Assembly: GCA_016717335.1 (NCBI GenBank)
Contig: JADKFS010000005.1
Location: 1-52,173, forward strand
Origin: Candidatus Ribeiella danica
GTDB lineage: Bacteria > Chloroflexota > Chloroflexia > Chloroflexales > Roseiflexaceae
Direction: 5' to 3'
Length of the DNA: 52,173 nucleotides
The translations under genes and the position numbers were made by a program. Below are positions 28,126-37,080 of the stretch, piece by piece. Numbering within the stretch: the first letter of the stretch is position 1; every line of letters starts with the position of its first letter. The notes beneath the pieces are model-generated. The model ran no database searches. It saw nothing but the letters and a program-made list of their open reading frames with translations, and was not told the DNA's origin.

Positions 28126-30882
28126 ATGCCTACGCCCATTTTGACCACGAAACTGTATATCCCGCCACCGCGACCGGACGTGGTTCTGCGCTCGCGCCTG
28201 ATCGCGCGGCTGAATGCGGGGCTGTACCGCAAGCTGACCCTCATCTCAGCCCCCGCTGGCTTTGGCAAAACCACGCTGGTCAGCGCGTGGTTAGCTCTCT
28301 GTGGGCGACCAGTCGCATGGCTGTCGCTGGACGAAGCGGATAATGACCCGACGCGCTTTCTGACCTATCTCGCTGCTGCCTTACGAACGATTGTGCCTAC
28401 GATTGGGGCAGGGCCGATGGGACTGCTCCAGTCCCCGCAGCCACCGCCGATCGATGCCCTGCTGCCGATGCTGCTCAACGAGATCGCCACGCTGTCGCAG
28501 CCTGCGATCCTGGTGCTTGACGATTACCACCTGCTGGACGCCGGGCCGATTGACCAGGCGCTTGCCTTTCTGGTCGAGCGATTGCCACCACAACTGCACC
28601 TGGTTATTGCCACCCGTGTGGATCCCCCGTTGCCCCTGGCCCGATTACGCGCACGCGGCCACGTGACTGAACTGCGCGCCGCCGACTTGCGGTTTACCTC
28701 GGCCGAAGTAACTGCATTTTTCACTGAGGTGATGGATCTCAGCCTCTCGGAAGAGGACATCGTCGCCCTGGAAGTCCGCACCGAAGGTTGGATTGCCGGC
28801 CTGCAGTTAGCCGCGCTCTCGATGCAGGGTCACCAGGATGTTCCCGGCTTCATTCGGGCATTCACCGGAGACCACCGCTATATCCTGGACTATCTGGTCG
28901 AAGAGGTTCTGCACCGTCAGCCCGAGGAGGGCCGCAGCTTCTTGCTCCAGACCTCGATACTCGATCGCTTGCATGGCTCGCTATGCGATGCCGTGAGTGG
29001 CCAGACGGGGGGCAGTGCACGGTTGGAGGCGCTCGATCGCGGCAACTTCTTTGTCGTGCCGCTCGATGACAGGCGCCAGTGGTATCGCTATCACCATCTG
29101 TTTGCAGAAGTTCTTCAAGCGCAGTTGCGGGCGGAGCAGCCCGATCTGGTCGCGGGGCTGCATCAGCGCGCCAGCGCCTGGTACGAGCAGCATGGCTCGG
29201 CGACCGATGCCATCCGCCATGCGCTGGCTGCCCAGGACTTCGCACACGCGGCGGATCTGGTCGAGCTGGCCGTGCCAGCCATGCGCAGCAGTCGACAGGA
29301 GGCCACGGTGCTCAGCTGGCTGAGGGCGCTGCCTGATAAGCTGATACCCTTCAGGCCCGTGCTCAGCGCTGCGTATGCCTGGGCGTTACTGAGTTCGGGC
29401 GAGCTCGAGGGCGTTGAGGAACGACTGCGGGACGCTGAACGGTGGCTGGATACGACAGCAGACCCTCGTGCGCGTGCGGACGATCGAGCGGCTGAGATGG
29501 TTGTCGTGGACAAAGTGGCGTTTCGACGGCTCCCCGGTGCGATCGCCGTGTGGCGCGCGGGACAGGCCTTGGCACTCGGCAATGTAGCCGACACTGTGGC
29601 ACACGCGAGGCGGGCGCTCGACCTCATCCCTGAGGACGACCATCTTCAGCTTGGAGCGGCGGCGGCGCTCTTGGGACTAGCCGCCTGGACGGGTGGGGAT
29701 CTCGAGGTGGCTTGCCGGTCGTATGCCGACGGCATGGCGAGTCTGCAGAAGGCCGGGCATCTCGCCGACGTCATTGGTTGCACCATCGCCCTGGCAGATA
29801 TCCGGGTCGTGCAGGGGCGGCTCCGCGAAGCTATACGTACCTATGAGCGGGCATTGCGGCTTGCGACGGCAACGGGTGAGCCTATCCTGCGGGGAACGGC
29901 AGATATGTATGTCGGAATAAGCGAGCTGGCGTATGAGCACAACGATCTGCATGCCGCCACCGAGCACCTGCTGCGCAGCCAGAAACTAGGTGAGCACATG
30001 GGGCTGCCGCAAAACCCGTATCGCTGGCGCGTGGCCATGGCGCGCATCAAGCACGCGCAAGGCGATCTGGATGGCGCGCTCGATTTGCTCAAGGAGGCTG
30101 AGCAGCGGTATGTGGGTGATTTCTTCCCAAACGTGCGTCCGGTCGCGGCGCTCGTGACACGGCTGCGGGTCGTACAGGGTCAGTTGGGTGAAGCGCTTGG
30201 CTGGGCGCGCGAGCAGGGCCTGTCCGCCCAGGACGAGCTCTCCTACCTGCGTGAGTTCGAACACATCACACTGGCCAGGGTGCTGCTAGCCTGCTCTCAG
30301 AACGACCGTTCCGGCCACTCCATGCGTGAGGCAGTCGGCCTCCTCGCTCGCCTGCTCGAAGCGGCGCAAGCAGGCGAGCGAACGGGAAGAGTCATTGAAA
30401 TTCTCATACTCCACGCGCTGGCACACCAGATGCAGGGTGATACCCCGGCCGCTCTGGCGGCCTTAGAGCGCGCTCTCACGCTGGCGGAAAGGGAGGGCTA
30501 TATCCGACTGTTTGTGGACGAAGGTCCACTCATGGCGCACCTGCTTCGCGAAGCTGCCACTCCCAACATCATGCCAGACTATACCGGCATGCTGCTGGCT
30601 GCCTTTCCTGAGAGACGAGAACCTGAGGACGTGAGACTGGGAGATGCCGCGCAAGCCCCAAGCCTCAAGCCTACAGCTCCCGACTTGGTGGAGCCACTCA
30701 GCCAGCGCGAGCTTGAGGTGCTCTGCTTGTTCAAAACCGAGCTTTCTGGGCCGGAGATCGCTCGGGAACTCGTGATCGGCTTGAGCACAGTCCGCACCTA
30801 TACCAAGAGCATCTACAGGAAACTCAACGTCAATAATCGTCGGGCGGCCGTTAAGCGTGCAGCCGAGCTCGGTTTGATCTAG
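28126..30882 (+). CDS. LAL/MalT-type LuxR-family ATP-binding transcriptional regulator
   Basis: An intact 918-residue regulator with three parts. The N-terminal STAND-type ATPase begins MPTPILTTKLYIPPPRPDVV, with Walker A APAGFGKTT (about residues 42-50) and Walker B ILVLDDYHL (about 127). A middle superhelical TPR-like region (about 400-820) probably binds ligand. The C-terminal LuxR HTH reads PLSQRELEVLCLFKTELSGP, then EIARELVIGLSTVRTYTKSI. The family couples inducer and ATP binding to activation of transcription. The start at 28126 is preferred because TATAAT lies directly upstream. The linker before the HTH contains a heptamer-repeat-like stretch (APSLKPTAPD). The target is unknown; the downstream small-protein/membrane modules are candidates. 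Confidence 0.92.
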   Translation: MPTPILTTKLYIPPPRPDVVLRSRLIARLNAGLYRKLTLISAPAGFGKTTLVSAWLALCGRPVAWLSLDEADNDPTRFLTYLAAALRTIVPTIGAGPMGLLQSPQPPPIDALLPMLLNEIATLSQPAILVLDDYHLLDAGPIDQALAFLVERLPPQLHLVIATRVDPPLPLARLRARGHVTELRAADLRFTSAEVTAFFTEVMDLSLSEEDIVALEVRTEGWIAGLQLAALSMQGHQDVPGFIRAFTGDHRYILDYLVEEVLHRQPEEGRSFLLQTSILDRLHGSLCDAVSGQTGGSARLEALDRGNFFVVPLDDRRQWYRYHHLFAEVLQAQLRAEQPDLVAGLHQRASAWYEQHGSATDAIRHALAAQDFAHAADLVELAVPAMRSSRQEATVLSWLRALPDKLIPFRPVLSAAYAWALLSSGELEGVEERLRDAERWLDTTADPRARADDRAAEMVVVDKVAFRRLPGAIAVWRAGQALALGNVADTVAHARRALDLIPEDDHLQLGAAAALLGLAAWTGGDLEVACRSYADGMASLQKAGHLADVIGCTIALADIRVVQGRLREAIRTYERALRLATATGEPILRGTADMYVGISELAYEHNDLHAATEHLLRSQKLGEHMGLPQNPYRWRVAMARIKHAQGDLDGALDLLKEAEQRYVGDFFPNVRPVAALVTRLRVVQGQLGEALGWAREQGLSAQDELSYLREFEHITLARVLLACSQNDRSGHSMREAVGLLARLLEAAQAGERTGRVIEILILHALAHQMQGDTPAALAALERALTLAEREGYIRLFVDEGPLMAHLLREAATPNIMPDYTGMLLAAFPERREPEDVRLGDAAQAPSLKPTAPDLVEPLSQRELEVLCLFKTELSGPEIARELVIGLSTVRTYTKSIYRKLNVNNRRAAVKRAAELGLI

Positions 30883-30989
30883 CCGCGCACCGGCATTGCC
30901 CGAGCACACCTCCACATAGCCCTGCAAGATATGCCAAGAACGACGGGCATATTCTGGCAGGGCTTTTGTTACCTGGCCTCCTCGTCCGT

Positions 30990-31030
30990 ATCCCCAGATC
31001 TATCCCCACGTCAATCCCCACATATGGGGA
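30990..31030. promoter_or_regulatory. Iterated ATCCCCA boxes, 12-base spacing
   Basis: ATCCCCA occurs at 30990, 31002 and 31014, i.e. every 12 bases, followed by the inverted form TGGGGA at 31025. The array lies about 100 bases upstream of the gene at 31131 and may bind a regulator such as the adjacent LuxR-type protein. Confidence 0.45.
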
Positions 31031-31130
31031 AAGACAGCTCCCCACATCTCTTTGTATCTTGTTGTCGAAGGAACGAACACACCCAACGCGGTGGAGGCTC
31101 ATCCATCGAAGGAACGGTACGAGGCACGGT

Positions 31131-31442
31131 ATGAGTGCAACACACCCATCGGCGGACTATGACGACGAGGCGAGAACATACGAGATTCGCCTCAAGGGAC
31201 ACCTAGATGACAAATGGGCTGACTGGTTTGACGGCCTGAGCATCACGCGAGAAGACAATGGCGAGACGCTCCTCCGTGGCCCGGTGGTCGATCAGGCGGC
31301 ACTCCATGGCGTGCTTAAGCAAGTGCGTGATCTCGGTCTGCCATTGCTCTCGGTTATTCAGGTGGAACGCAAACAGGCGAACGGGCCGGATGGCAACACG
31401 GGGACTGATGACAATCGTTCGAACAAGGAGACAAACACATGA
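31131..31442 (+). CDS. Conserved small soluble protein of unknown function
   Basis: A 103-residue protein with YEIRLKGHLDDKWADWFDGL, SITREDNGETLLRGPVVDQA and LHGVLKQVRDLGLPLLSVIQ. I recognise the pattern as a widespread uncharacterised family often next to small membrane proteins; no function is known to me. The C-terminal tail is hydrophilic. It overlaps the next gene by four bases (ATGA), so the two are co-translated. A decayed copy of the same gene lies at about 32577-32660. Confidence 0.65.
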   Translation: MSATHPSADYDDEARTYEIRLKGHLDDKWADWFDGLSITREDNGETLLRGPVVDQAALHGVLKQVRDLGLPLLSVIQVERKQANGPDGNTGTDDNRSNKETNT

Positions 31443-32119
31443 ACACCAAGAACCTCATCCGTTGGGCTGGTCTCTCAGCGATGGTGGCAGGGATCTGTTT
31501 CGTGGTGGTTGGGCTGCTCCACCCGCCGAATATTCTTTCGTCAGTATCTACTAGCCAATGGGTCATCGTCCACGCCGTAGCCATCGCCATGTCCTTGTTC
31601 GGCCTGCCTGGTATCACCGGCGTCTATGCCCGGCAAGCGCATGCGGCTGGGTGGCTGGGCCTGGCCGGCTACCTCCTGTTTAGCTTCTGGCTAGTGCTCA
31701 TCTTCGCCTTTACCTTCTTCGAAGTGTTTGTTTTGCCGCTGTTGGCGACCACGGCGCCGACATTTGCGGCGGGCTTCCTGGGGATCTTCACCGGCTCTGC
31801 CGAGATGAACTTTGGCGTGCTTGCAGCCCTCTGGGGGCTCTCCGACGCCCTGTTTGCGCTCGGAGGTCTGGTGTTCGGCATCGCGACGTTCCGCGCCCGC
31901 ATCCTGCCGCGCTGGGCGGGCGGCGCGCTGACCATCGCGATTATCTTGGCCCCCGTGTCTGCGCTGCTGCCAAACGAGCTTCGGCCGCTCGTGGCGGTGC
32001 CGATCGGGTTCGCCTTCGCAGGGCTAGGCTATGCGCTCTGGTCAGAACGGCGCGAGCATGCCGCAGAGCCCGTCGCTGGCCGGGCAAGCCCGCAGCTTGG
32101 CCAGAGTGGAGCCGAGTAG
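31439..32119 (+). CDS. Integral membrane protein of unknown function (about six TM helices)
   Basis: An intact 226-residue hydrophobic protein starting MNTKNLIRWAGLSAMVAGIC. Helices are predictable at about residues 8-28, 44-64, 75-100, 118-145, 152-172 and 182-200. AAGGAG ten bases upstream and the ATGA overlap with the previous gene fix the start. It may belong with DUF4386-like proteins, as does the gene at 32769, but I cannot assign it firmly. Confidence 0.6.
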   Translation: MNTKNLIRWAGLSAMVAGICFVVVGLLHPPNILSSVSTSQWVIVHAVAIAMSLFGLPGITGVYARQAHAAGWLGLAGYLLFSFWLVLIFAFTFFEVFVLPLLATTAPTFAAGFLGIFTGSAEMNFGVLAALWGLSDALFALGGLVFGIATFRARILPRWAGGALTIAIILAPVSALLPNELRPLVAVPIGFAFAGLGYALWSERREHAAEPVAGRASPQLGQSGAE

Positions 32120-32216
32120 ATTACTGGAACCTGCAGGGGACAAGCGGCGGTCAGGCCGCCCCTTGCACCACCGATGGCGATCACGCCGCACAACCTGGCT
32201 CACTCACTTCGAGTGG

Positions 32217-32576
32217 ATGACCCTGTTCTATCACATGCCTGCCCACGATGGCGCGCTCGTCTATGGCTTGCGGCTGCTCTTCGGGTCGGCCATGCTCTTC
32301 TCGCTGCTCGGCGGTGTCGTTGCGCTCTGGCGGCGACAGTTCGTCCAGCACGGCAACTGGATGCTGCGTGGCTATGCGATTGGCATGGGGGCGGGCACGC
32401 AGGTGCTCACCGCGATGGTCGCGGCAGCGTTCGCTGACCCGCCGACGCAGCTGAGCCGCGCGCTCCTGATGGGCGCGGGCTGGGTGATCAACCTCGCCGT
32501 GGCCGAATGGATCATCCGCAGGCGACCGGCTCCTCCTGTCCGCAAGAGTGCAGCCGCCACTTCCCAGCTGGAATGA
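32217..32576 (+). pseudogene. DUF2306-like membrane protein, C-terminal part
   Basis: The segment LVYGLRLLFGSAMLFSLLGG, VVALWRRQFVQHGNWMLRGY and LLMGAGWVINLAVAEWIIRR matches the C-terminal half of DUF2306-type membrane proteins. An open frame extends upstream, but that part overlaps the previous gene and is not hydrophobic, so the N-terminal helices are missing. The gene is probably 5'-truncated. The start given is the first plausible Met. Confidence 0.45.
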
Positions 32577-32660
32577 GATCAGCTCGTTTGGAAACCTGAC
32601 CGTGACGCGAGAAGCCAATGGCAATATGCTGGCGTGCTCTCAGTCATACACGGTCGACGC
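32577..32660 (+). pseudogene. Decayed copy of the small protein gene at 31131
   Basis: FGNLTVTREANGN, then in another frame LSVIHGRREW, corresponds to FDGLSITREDNGE and LSVIQVERKQ of the protein encoded at 31131-31442. The middle (about 30 codons) is deleted. Confidence 0.5.
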
Positions 32661-32768
32661 GAATGGAGAGATGGAGTTGGCGTCGAATCTTGGCACACAC
32701 CACTCGTAAAAGGAGACAAACCCATGACTTCCACCAGGCAGACCGCAGGTATGGAAGGAGACAAACGC

Positions 32769-33530
32769 ATGCATACCAATCAGCAGACGACCACAGGTGT
32801 AGTCGCACCACGAACGATCGCACTGGTTACGGGCGTATTGTTCGTGATCACGTATGTCACCTCGATCCCCCCAGTTCTTTTTCTCTATGTCCCGGTGCTG
32901 AACGACCCTCGCTACATTGTCGGTGCCGGAGCCGACACCGGCGTGCTCTGGGGGGCGTTGTTAGAGCTGCTCCTCATCATCGCGAACATTGGCACCGCTG
33001 TCGTGCTGTTCCCGATTCTCAAGCGGCAGAACGAAGGCATCGCCCTTGGATTTGTCACGGCCCGGGTCGTCGAATCCGTGTTCATCGCCGTCGGCATCCT
33101 CAGCCTCCTTGCGGTCGTGACGTTGCGGCAGGACGTCACGGGAGCTGCGGGGGTAGATGCCGCCACGCTCGTCACGGTCGGCAAGTCGCTGGTCGCGATT
33201 CATGATTGGACGTTCCTACTCGGGCCTGGCTTCGTCGTCGGCATCGGGAACGGGCTGTTGCTGGGCTACCTGATGTATCGATCCGCCCTGGTGCCACGGG
33301 CCATGGCCGTGCTGGGTCTCATCGCCGGCCCTGTGCTCCTCGCTCGTTTCGTCGGCATCCTGTTCGGGGTCTTCGAGCCAGCCTCTGTGGTGGGGAGCAT
33401 CCTGGTCATCCCGGAGTTCATCTGGGAGTTGTCGCTGGGCATCTGGCTGATCGTCAAAGGCTTCAACCTATCGCCGATCGCGTCGCAGTCTGCACAAACA
33501 GCGACGAACGAGCTATTAATCGGAGCATAG
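32769..33530 (+). CDS. DUF4386-family membrane protein
   Basis: An intact 253-residue protein with about six helices, beginning after a short hydrophilic tail with RTIALVTGVLFVITYVTSIP. NDPRYIVGAGADTGVLWGAL and LEFLLIIAN-like segment LLELLLIIANIGTAVVLFPI fit the DUF4386 pattern. Two starts each have a strong ribosome site: ATG 32724 after AAAGGAG and ATG 32769 after GGAAGGAG; I chose the second because the first adds only a hydrophilic stretch. Function is unknown. Confidence 0.72.
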   Translation: MHTNQQTTTGVVAPRTIALVTGVLFVITYVTSIPPVLFLYVPVLNDPRYIVGAGADTGVLWGALLELLLIIANIGTAVVLFPILKRQNEGIALGFVTARVVESVFIAVGILSLLAVVTLRQDVTGAAGVDAATLVTVGKSLVAIHDWTFLLGPGFVVGIGNGLLLGYLMYRSALVPRAMAVLGLIAGPVLLARFVGILFGVFEPASVVGSILVIPEFIWELSLGIWLIVKGFNLSPIASQSAQTATNELLIGA

Positions 33531-33541
33531 ATAGGTACGAT

Positions 33542-33580
33542 GGGGGATGCGGAAGGGCGAAAGCTTCTTGCGCATCCCCC
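33542..33580 (+). terminator. Hairpin terminator after the DUF4386 gene
   Basis: GGGGGATGCG and CGCATCCCCC form a 10-bp stem, with further pairing of gaag and cttc inside, 12 bases after the stop codon. A weak T-containing stretch follows. Confidence 0.6.
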
Positions 33581-33643
33581 ACTTCACTTGCAGTCAATCG
33601 TTGTGCCGGCTTCGATAGCGGCACCATGAAGGAGGATGCTCAC

Positions 33644-34618
33644 ATGGAAGCAATCGTCGCCATAGCATACGGCGCACCGGAGGTTCTTCAGCTCAAGGAG
33701 GTTGAAAAACCAACGCCGAAGGATAATGAGATCCTGGTCAAAGTGCACGCGACCACAGTGAACGCCGGGGACTGTCGCATGCGCAGTTTTGCCGTTCCTC
33801 CCCTGTTCTGGCTCCCCGCTCGACTGGCATTAGGTCTGCGGCGGCCAAAAAACCCGATCTTCGGCATGGAACTCGCAGGTGAAGTGGAAGCCGTCGGCAA
33901 GGATGTCAAACGGTTCAAGCCGGGTGACCAGGTGATTGCATCGACCTTCGAGCAGCAGTTTGGCGCCCACGCCGAGTATAAATGCTTGCCCGAAGATGGG
34001 GTGGTGATAGCCAAACCGAATACGCTGACTTATGCGGAAGCTGCCACGCTTTCGATTGGTGCACAGACCGCCCTGTTTTTCCTCAAAGCAGCCAACATCC
34101 AGCCAGGACACAACGTCCTGATCAACGGCGCGTCGGGAAGTGTCGGCACGTTTGCCGTGCAGCTTGCCAACTACTTTGGCGCAGAGGTCACCGGGGTCTG
34201 CAGTACCAGAAACGTGGCGTTGGTGCAATCGCTGGGAGCCGACACGGTCATTGACTATACACAAGCCAACTTTACCAACAATGGCGAGACCTACGACATC
34301 ATCTTGGATGCGGTCGGGAAGACCACGTTCTCACAGTGTCAAGGCGCCCTAAAGCCCAACGGCTATTATCTCAATACCGTCATGGCCGGAGCGACATTGC
34401 AAGGGTGGTGGTACGCGATGACAACCGGCAAGCACATCATCGGCGGGACAGCTGTCCCACGCACCGAAGCACTCCTTTTTCTCAAAGAGCTGAGTGAGGC
34501 GGGTCGACTGAAACCCGTGATCGATCGGTGCTACCCGCTGGACCAGATGGTTGAGGCGCACCGCTATGTTGAGGCGGGGCACAAACAGGGCAATGTCGTC
34601 ATCACCGTGACAGCCTGA
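33644..34618 (+). CDS. NAD(P)-dependent quinone oxidoreductase-like MDR protein
   Basis: An intact 324-residue medium-chain dehydrogenase/reductase. The N-terminal GroES-like half begins MEAIVAIAYGAPEVLQLKEV. The Rossmann motif NGASGSVGTFAVQLA is at residues 161-175. No structural-zinc cysteine quartet is seen, so it belongs with the zinc-free quinone-oxidoreductase (QOR/NAD(P)H:quinone) group that reduces quinones or activated alkenes. The ATG at 33644 has AAGGAGG nine bases upstream; an ATG at 33627 overlaps that site. It is convergent with the LysR gene. Confidence 0.85.
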   Translation: MEAIVAIAYGAPEVLQLKEVEKPTPKDNEILVKVHATTVNAGDCRMRSFAVPPLFWLPARLALGLRRPKNPIFGMELAGEVEAVGKDVKRFKPGDQVIASTFEQQFGAHAEYKCLPEDGVVIAKPNTLTYAEAATLSIGAQTALFFLKAANIQPGHNVLINGASGSVGTFAVQLANYFGAEVTGVCSTRNVALVQSLGADTVIDYTQANFTNNGETYDIILDAVGKTTFSQCQGALKPNGYYLNTVMAGATLQGWWYAMTTGKHIIGGTAVPRTEALLFLKELSEAGRLKPVIDRCYPLDQMVEAHRYVEAGHKQGNVVITVTA

Positions 34619-34683
34619 ATGATACCGTGTGTGGCAAACATTCGACGATCGGCTGTATGGCTGACTGTAGGGAACGTGGCGCT

Positions 34684-35586
34684 TCAGCGGATCGCCGCGC
34701 AGGTCTCCAGAACGATACCGCGCAACCAGCGATGTGCGCCATCGGCATCCATCCGCGGGTGCCAGAGCAGGGAAATCGTGAGCTCAGGTGTAGGGACTGG
34801 AAGGGGAAAACTGTACATTCCAGCGCGCAGGTTGCCGGTTTGTCGTTCGGGAACACTGGCGACCATATCGGAGATCCGAGCCAGCGCCAGTGCGGTCGCA
34901 AAGCTGCCGACGATCGTGGCGATCGCTCGTTCTAGGCCGAAGGGCTTCAACGCTTCATCAATCGGCCCCGAGTCGCGACCGCGCCGCGAGACGCCGATAT
35001 GTCGGCCGCCCGCATAGCGGGCAGGCGTGATCTCGCCCTGGCTTAGTGGATGTCCCATGCGCACAATGCCAATGAAGCGATCCGCGAACAACGCCTGTGA
35101 ACGAACCTCCGGGCCAGTCGCCTTTCCCACCACGCCAATCTCCAGATCGACGGTTCCATCGCGAAGCGACGTGCTTTCTTTGGTTGGTTTCCGCACAAAG
35201 CACAGCCGCACCCCAGGAGCCTCCGCGCCGGCGCGAGCAATCAGGTCCGCTCCGAAGTTCTCGACAAAGCCTTCGCGACTGCGAATCGTGAACGTCCTGA
35301 CCAGCTGTGTGAGGTCGAGCTGCTCAGCAGGACGGAGAATGACTGTTGCATCCTGAACGAGATGACTGACCTGCTCACGGAGTTCGAGCGCTCGGGGTGT
35401 GGGAACGAGCCCTCGTCCGGCTCTGACCAACAGGGGATCGCCGGTTGTCGCTCGCAATCGCGCAAGCGCGCGGCTCATCGCCGACGGGCTCAGGTGCAGC
35501 CGCTCGGCTGCGCGCGCCACGCTCCCTTCCGCGAGCACCACATCGAGCGTGATAAGCAAGTTGTCTGGGGCGGGTTGCGGCGTCAA
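34684..35586 (-). CDS. LysR-family transcriptional regulator
   Basis: The N-terminal winged HTH reads LDVVLAEGSVARAAERLHLS, then PSAMSRALARLRATTGDPLL. The rest is a LysR substrate-binding domain (FTIRSREGFVENFGADLIAR; VDLEIGVVGKATGPEVRSQA). With TTG 35586 as start the protein has 300 residues, the normal size; TTG at 35616 is an alternative and is only five bases from a -10-like ACTATA. It is divergent from the MFS gene, the usual LysR-target arrangement, so it probably controls that exporter. Confidence 0.85.
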   Translation of the reverse strand: MTPQPAPDNLLITLDVVLAEGSVARAAERLHLSPSAMSRALARLRATTGDPLLVRAGRGLVPTPRALELREQVSHLVQDATVILRPAEQLDLTQLVRTFTIRSREGFVENFGADLIARAGAEAPGVRLCFVRKPTKESTSLRDGTVDLEIGVVGKATGPEVRSQALFADRFIGIVRMGHPLSQGEITPARYAGGRHIGVSRRGRDSGPIDEALKPFGLERAIATIVGSFATALALARISDMVASVPERQTGNLRAGMYSFPLPVPTPELTISLLWHPRMDADGAHRWLRGIVLETCAAIR

Positions 35587-35621
35587 CGAACCACAGCGCG
35601 TCTTCCGCCCCCACAAGAGTG

Positions 35622-35651
35622 TATAGTGCGAACGATTTCGAGCGTTGTCAA
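35622..35651 (-). promoter_or_regulatory. Divergent LysR/MFS promoter
   Basis: On the minus strand a consensus TTGACA (35646-35651) is followed after 18 bases by ACTATA (35622-35627). It directs transcription of the LysR gene and lies immediately before the MFS start at 35654. Confidence 0.5.
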
Positions 35652-35653
35652 AA

Positions 35654-36640
35654 ATGGAGATTCTTTTGAAGTCAATCATTGCACAACAAGATGCGCTCGT
35701 CGCTGAAAGCGCGGAACGCACTCCTTCAGTTCGCTGGGCACTCGCGAGCCTGTCGCTCTCCATGTTGCTGTCCGCGCTTGGCACCAGCATTGCCAATGTC
35801 GCTCTGCCAACGCTGGCACAGGCATTCAGCGTCTCAGTACAGCAGGTTCAGTGGATCGTGCTGGCCTATCTGCTCGCCAGCACCACCCTGATCGTCAGCG
35901 TCGGGCGGCTCGGTGATCTCACCGGCCGACGGCGGCTGCTCCTGACTGGTATCCTCCTGTTCACGGCGGCCTCTGTCGTATGTGCCGTCGCGCCCACGCT
36001 GTGGCTGCTGATCGCTGCCCGCGCTGTGCAGGGCCTTGGAGCGGCGATTATGATGGCCCTGACCATGGCGTTTGTCGGTGAGACGGTTCCGAAGGCACAG
36101 GCCGGCAGCGCCATGGGTCTACTTGGTACGATGTCCGCGATCGGCACAGCGCTCGGCCCGACGCTCGGCGGCCTGCTGATTGCCGCCCTTGGTTGGCCGG
36201 CGATCTTCTTGGTCACTGGAGCATTTGGCCTCCTGACGCTGCTGCTCGCGCAACGCTTCCTGCCCGCTGATCGCCCCGCGACGAAGATGGCTCGGACCAG
36301 CTTCGACCTTGTGGGCACGCTGCTGCTCGCTCTGACGCTCGCGGCGTATGCACTCGCCATGACGATGGGGCGCGGCAGCTTCGGCCTGCTCAACGTGGCG
36401 TTGCTGGCCATGGCCGTTATCGGCGTCGCCGTCTTCGTGTTCGCAGAGGCGAAAGCCGCCTCACCGCTCATCCAAATGGCGCTATTCCGCAATCCGCTCC
36501 CGAGCGCGGGCTTCGCGATGAGCACGCTGGTCACGACGGTGGTGATGGCGACGCTGGTGGTTGGTCCGTTCTATCTGTCCGGCGCACTTGCGCTCGACGC
36601 AGCCCGTATCGGACTGGTCATGAAGACAAACTATCGATAG
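35654..36640 (+). CDS. DHA2-type MFS drug exporter, C-terminally truncated
   Basis: The protein starts MEILLKSIIAQQ and has the 14-TM drug:H+ antiporter pattern: SMLLSALGTSIANVALPTLA in TM1, the loop motif GRLGDLTGRRR, and motif C GPTLGGLL in TM5. It stops at residue 328 just after LDAARIGLVM, where full-length homologues run to about 450-480 residues; the last residues KTNYR are foreign. The final four or so helices are lost. It is probably inactive unless the truncation is a sequence artefact. Confidence 0.8.
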   Translation: MEILLKSIIAQQDALVAESAERTPSVRWALASLSLSMLLSALGTSIANVALPTLAQAFSVSVQQVQWIVLAYLLASTTLIVSVGRLGDLTGRRRLLLTGILLFTAASVVCAVAPTLWLLIAARAVQGLGAAIMMALTMAFVGETVPKAQAGSAMGLLGTMSAIGTALGPTLGGLLIAALGWPAIFLVTGAFGLLTLLLAQRFLPADRPATKMARTSFDLVGTLLLALTLAAYALAMTMGRGSFGLLNVALLAMAVIGVAVFVFAEAKAASPLIQMALFRNPLPSAGFAMSTLVTTVVMATLVVGPFYLSGALALDAARIGLVMKTNYR

Positions 36641-36885
36641 TGCGCCTTCTAGGTGGGGGTAGATTGCCGGGACTTCGTCCCATCGATGGTGGCGTCAGCT
36701 AGACCATCACAGCCACAGCAGACTGTCTATAGCGGAGCCGCCAGGGTTCTATATCTGTGCGCCAACGCACACCGCTCCAGCGCTGGTAGCATCGCCGCAC
36801 TGCAGCCACTACCGCCGAGGATTTTCGGCCACCGCCCATAGCCACCCACACGCGAACTGTGGACACACAAGGAGTACCAAGAGCA
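36641..36885. other. Stretch without recognisable gene
   Basis: This DNA lies between the truncated exporter and the truncated Tat protein. No gene, terminal repeat or transposase was recognised; it may mark a recombination junction. Confidence 0.4.
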
Positions 36886-37080
36886 ATGGATGCACACAGC
36901 TTACCCAGTCACCGTCCACTCACCACGGCTCAACCCGCCGGGGCGAGCCGGCGAGAGTTCCTCGCATACGCGCTGGCCGCCTCGGGCGCGCTGATGAGCG
37001 TCGGCAGCCTGCTGACAATCAGCGCGCCCGATAGCAATTCCACGGTTATCATCCAGCGGTTGGTGGGGGCGTGCGGTTGA
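36886..37080 (+). pseudogene. Tat signal peptide stump
   Basis: A 64-residue frame starting behind AAGGAG has a twin-arginine signal (ASRREFLAYALAASGALMSV) and then almost nothing. Homologous Tat leaders precede Rieske-type or other redox proteins, but no mature domain is present. The 3' end overlaps the tail of the anti-sigma gene on the other strand, so the body was probably removed by rearrangement. Confidence 0.55.
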
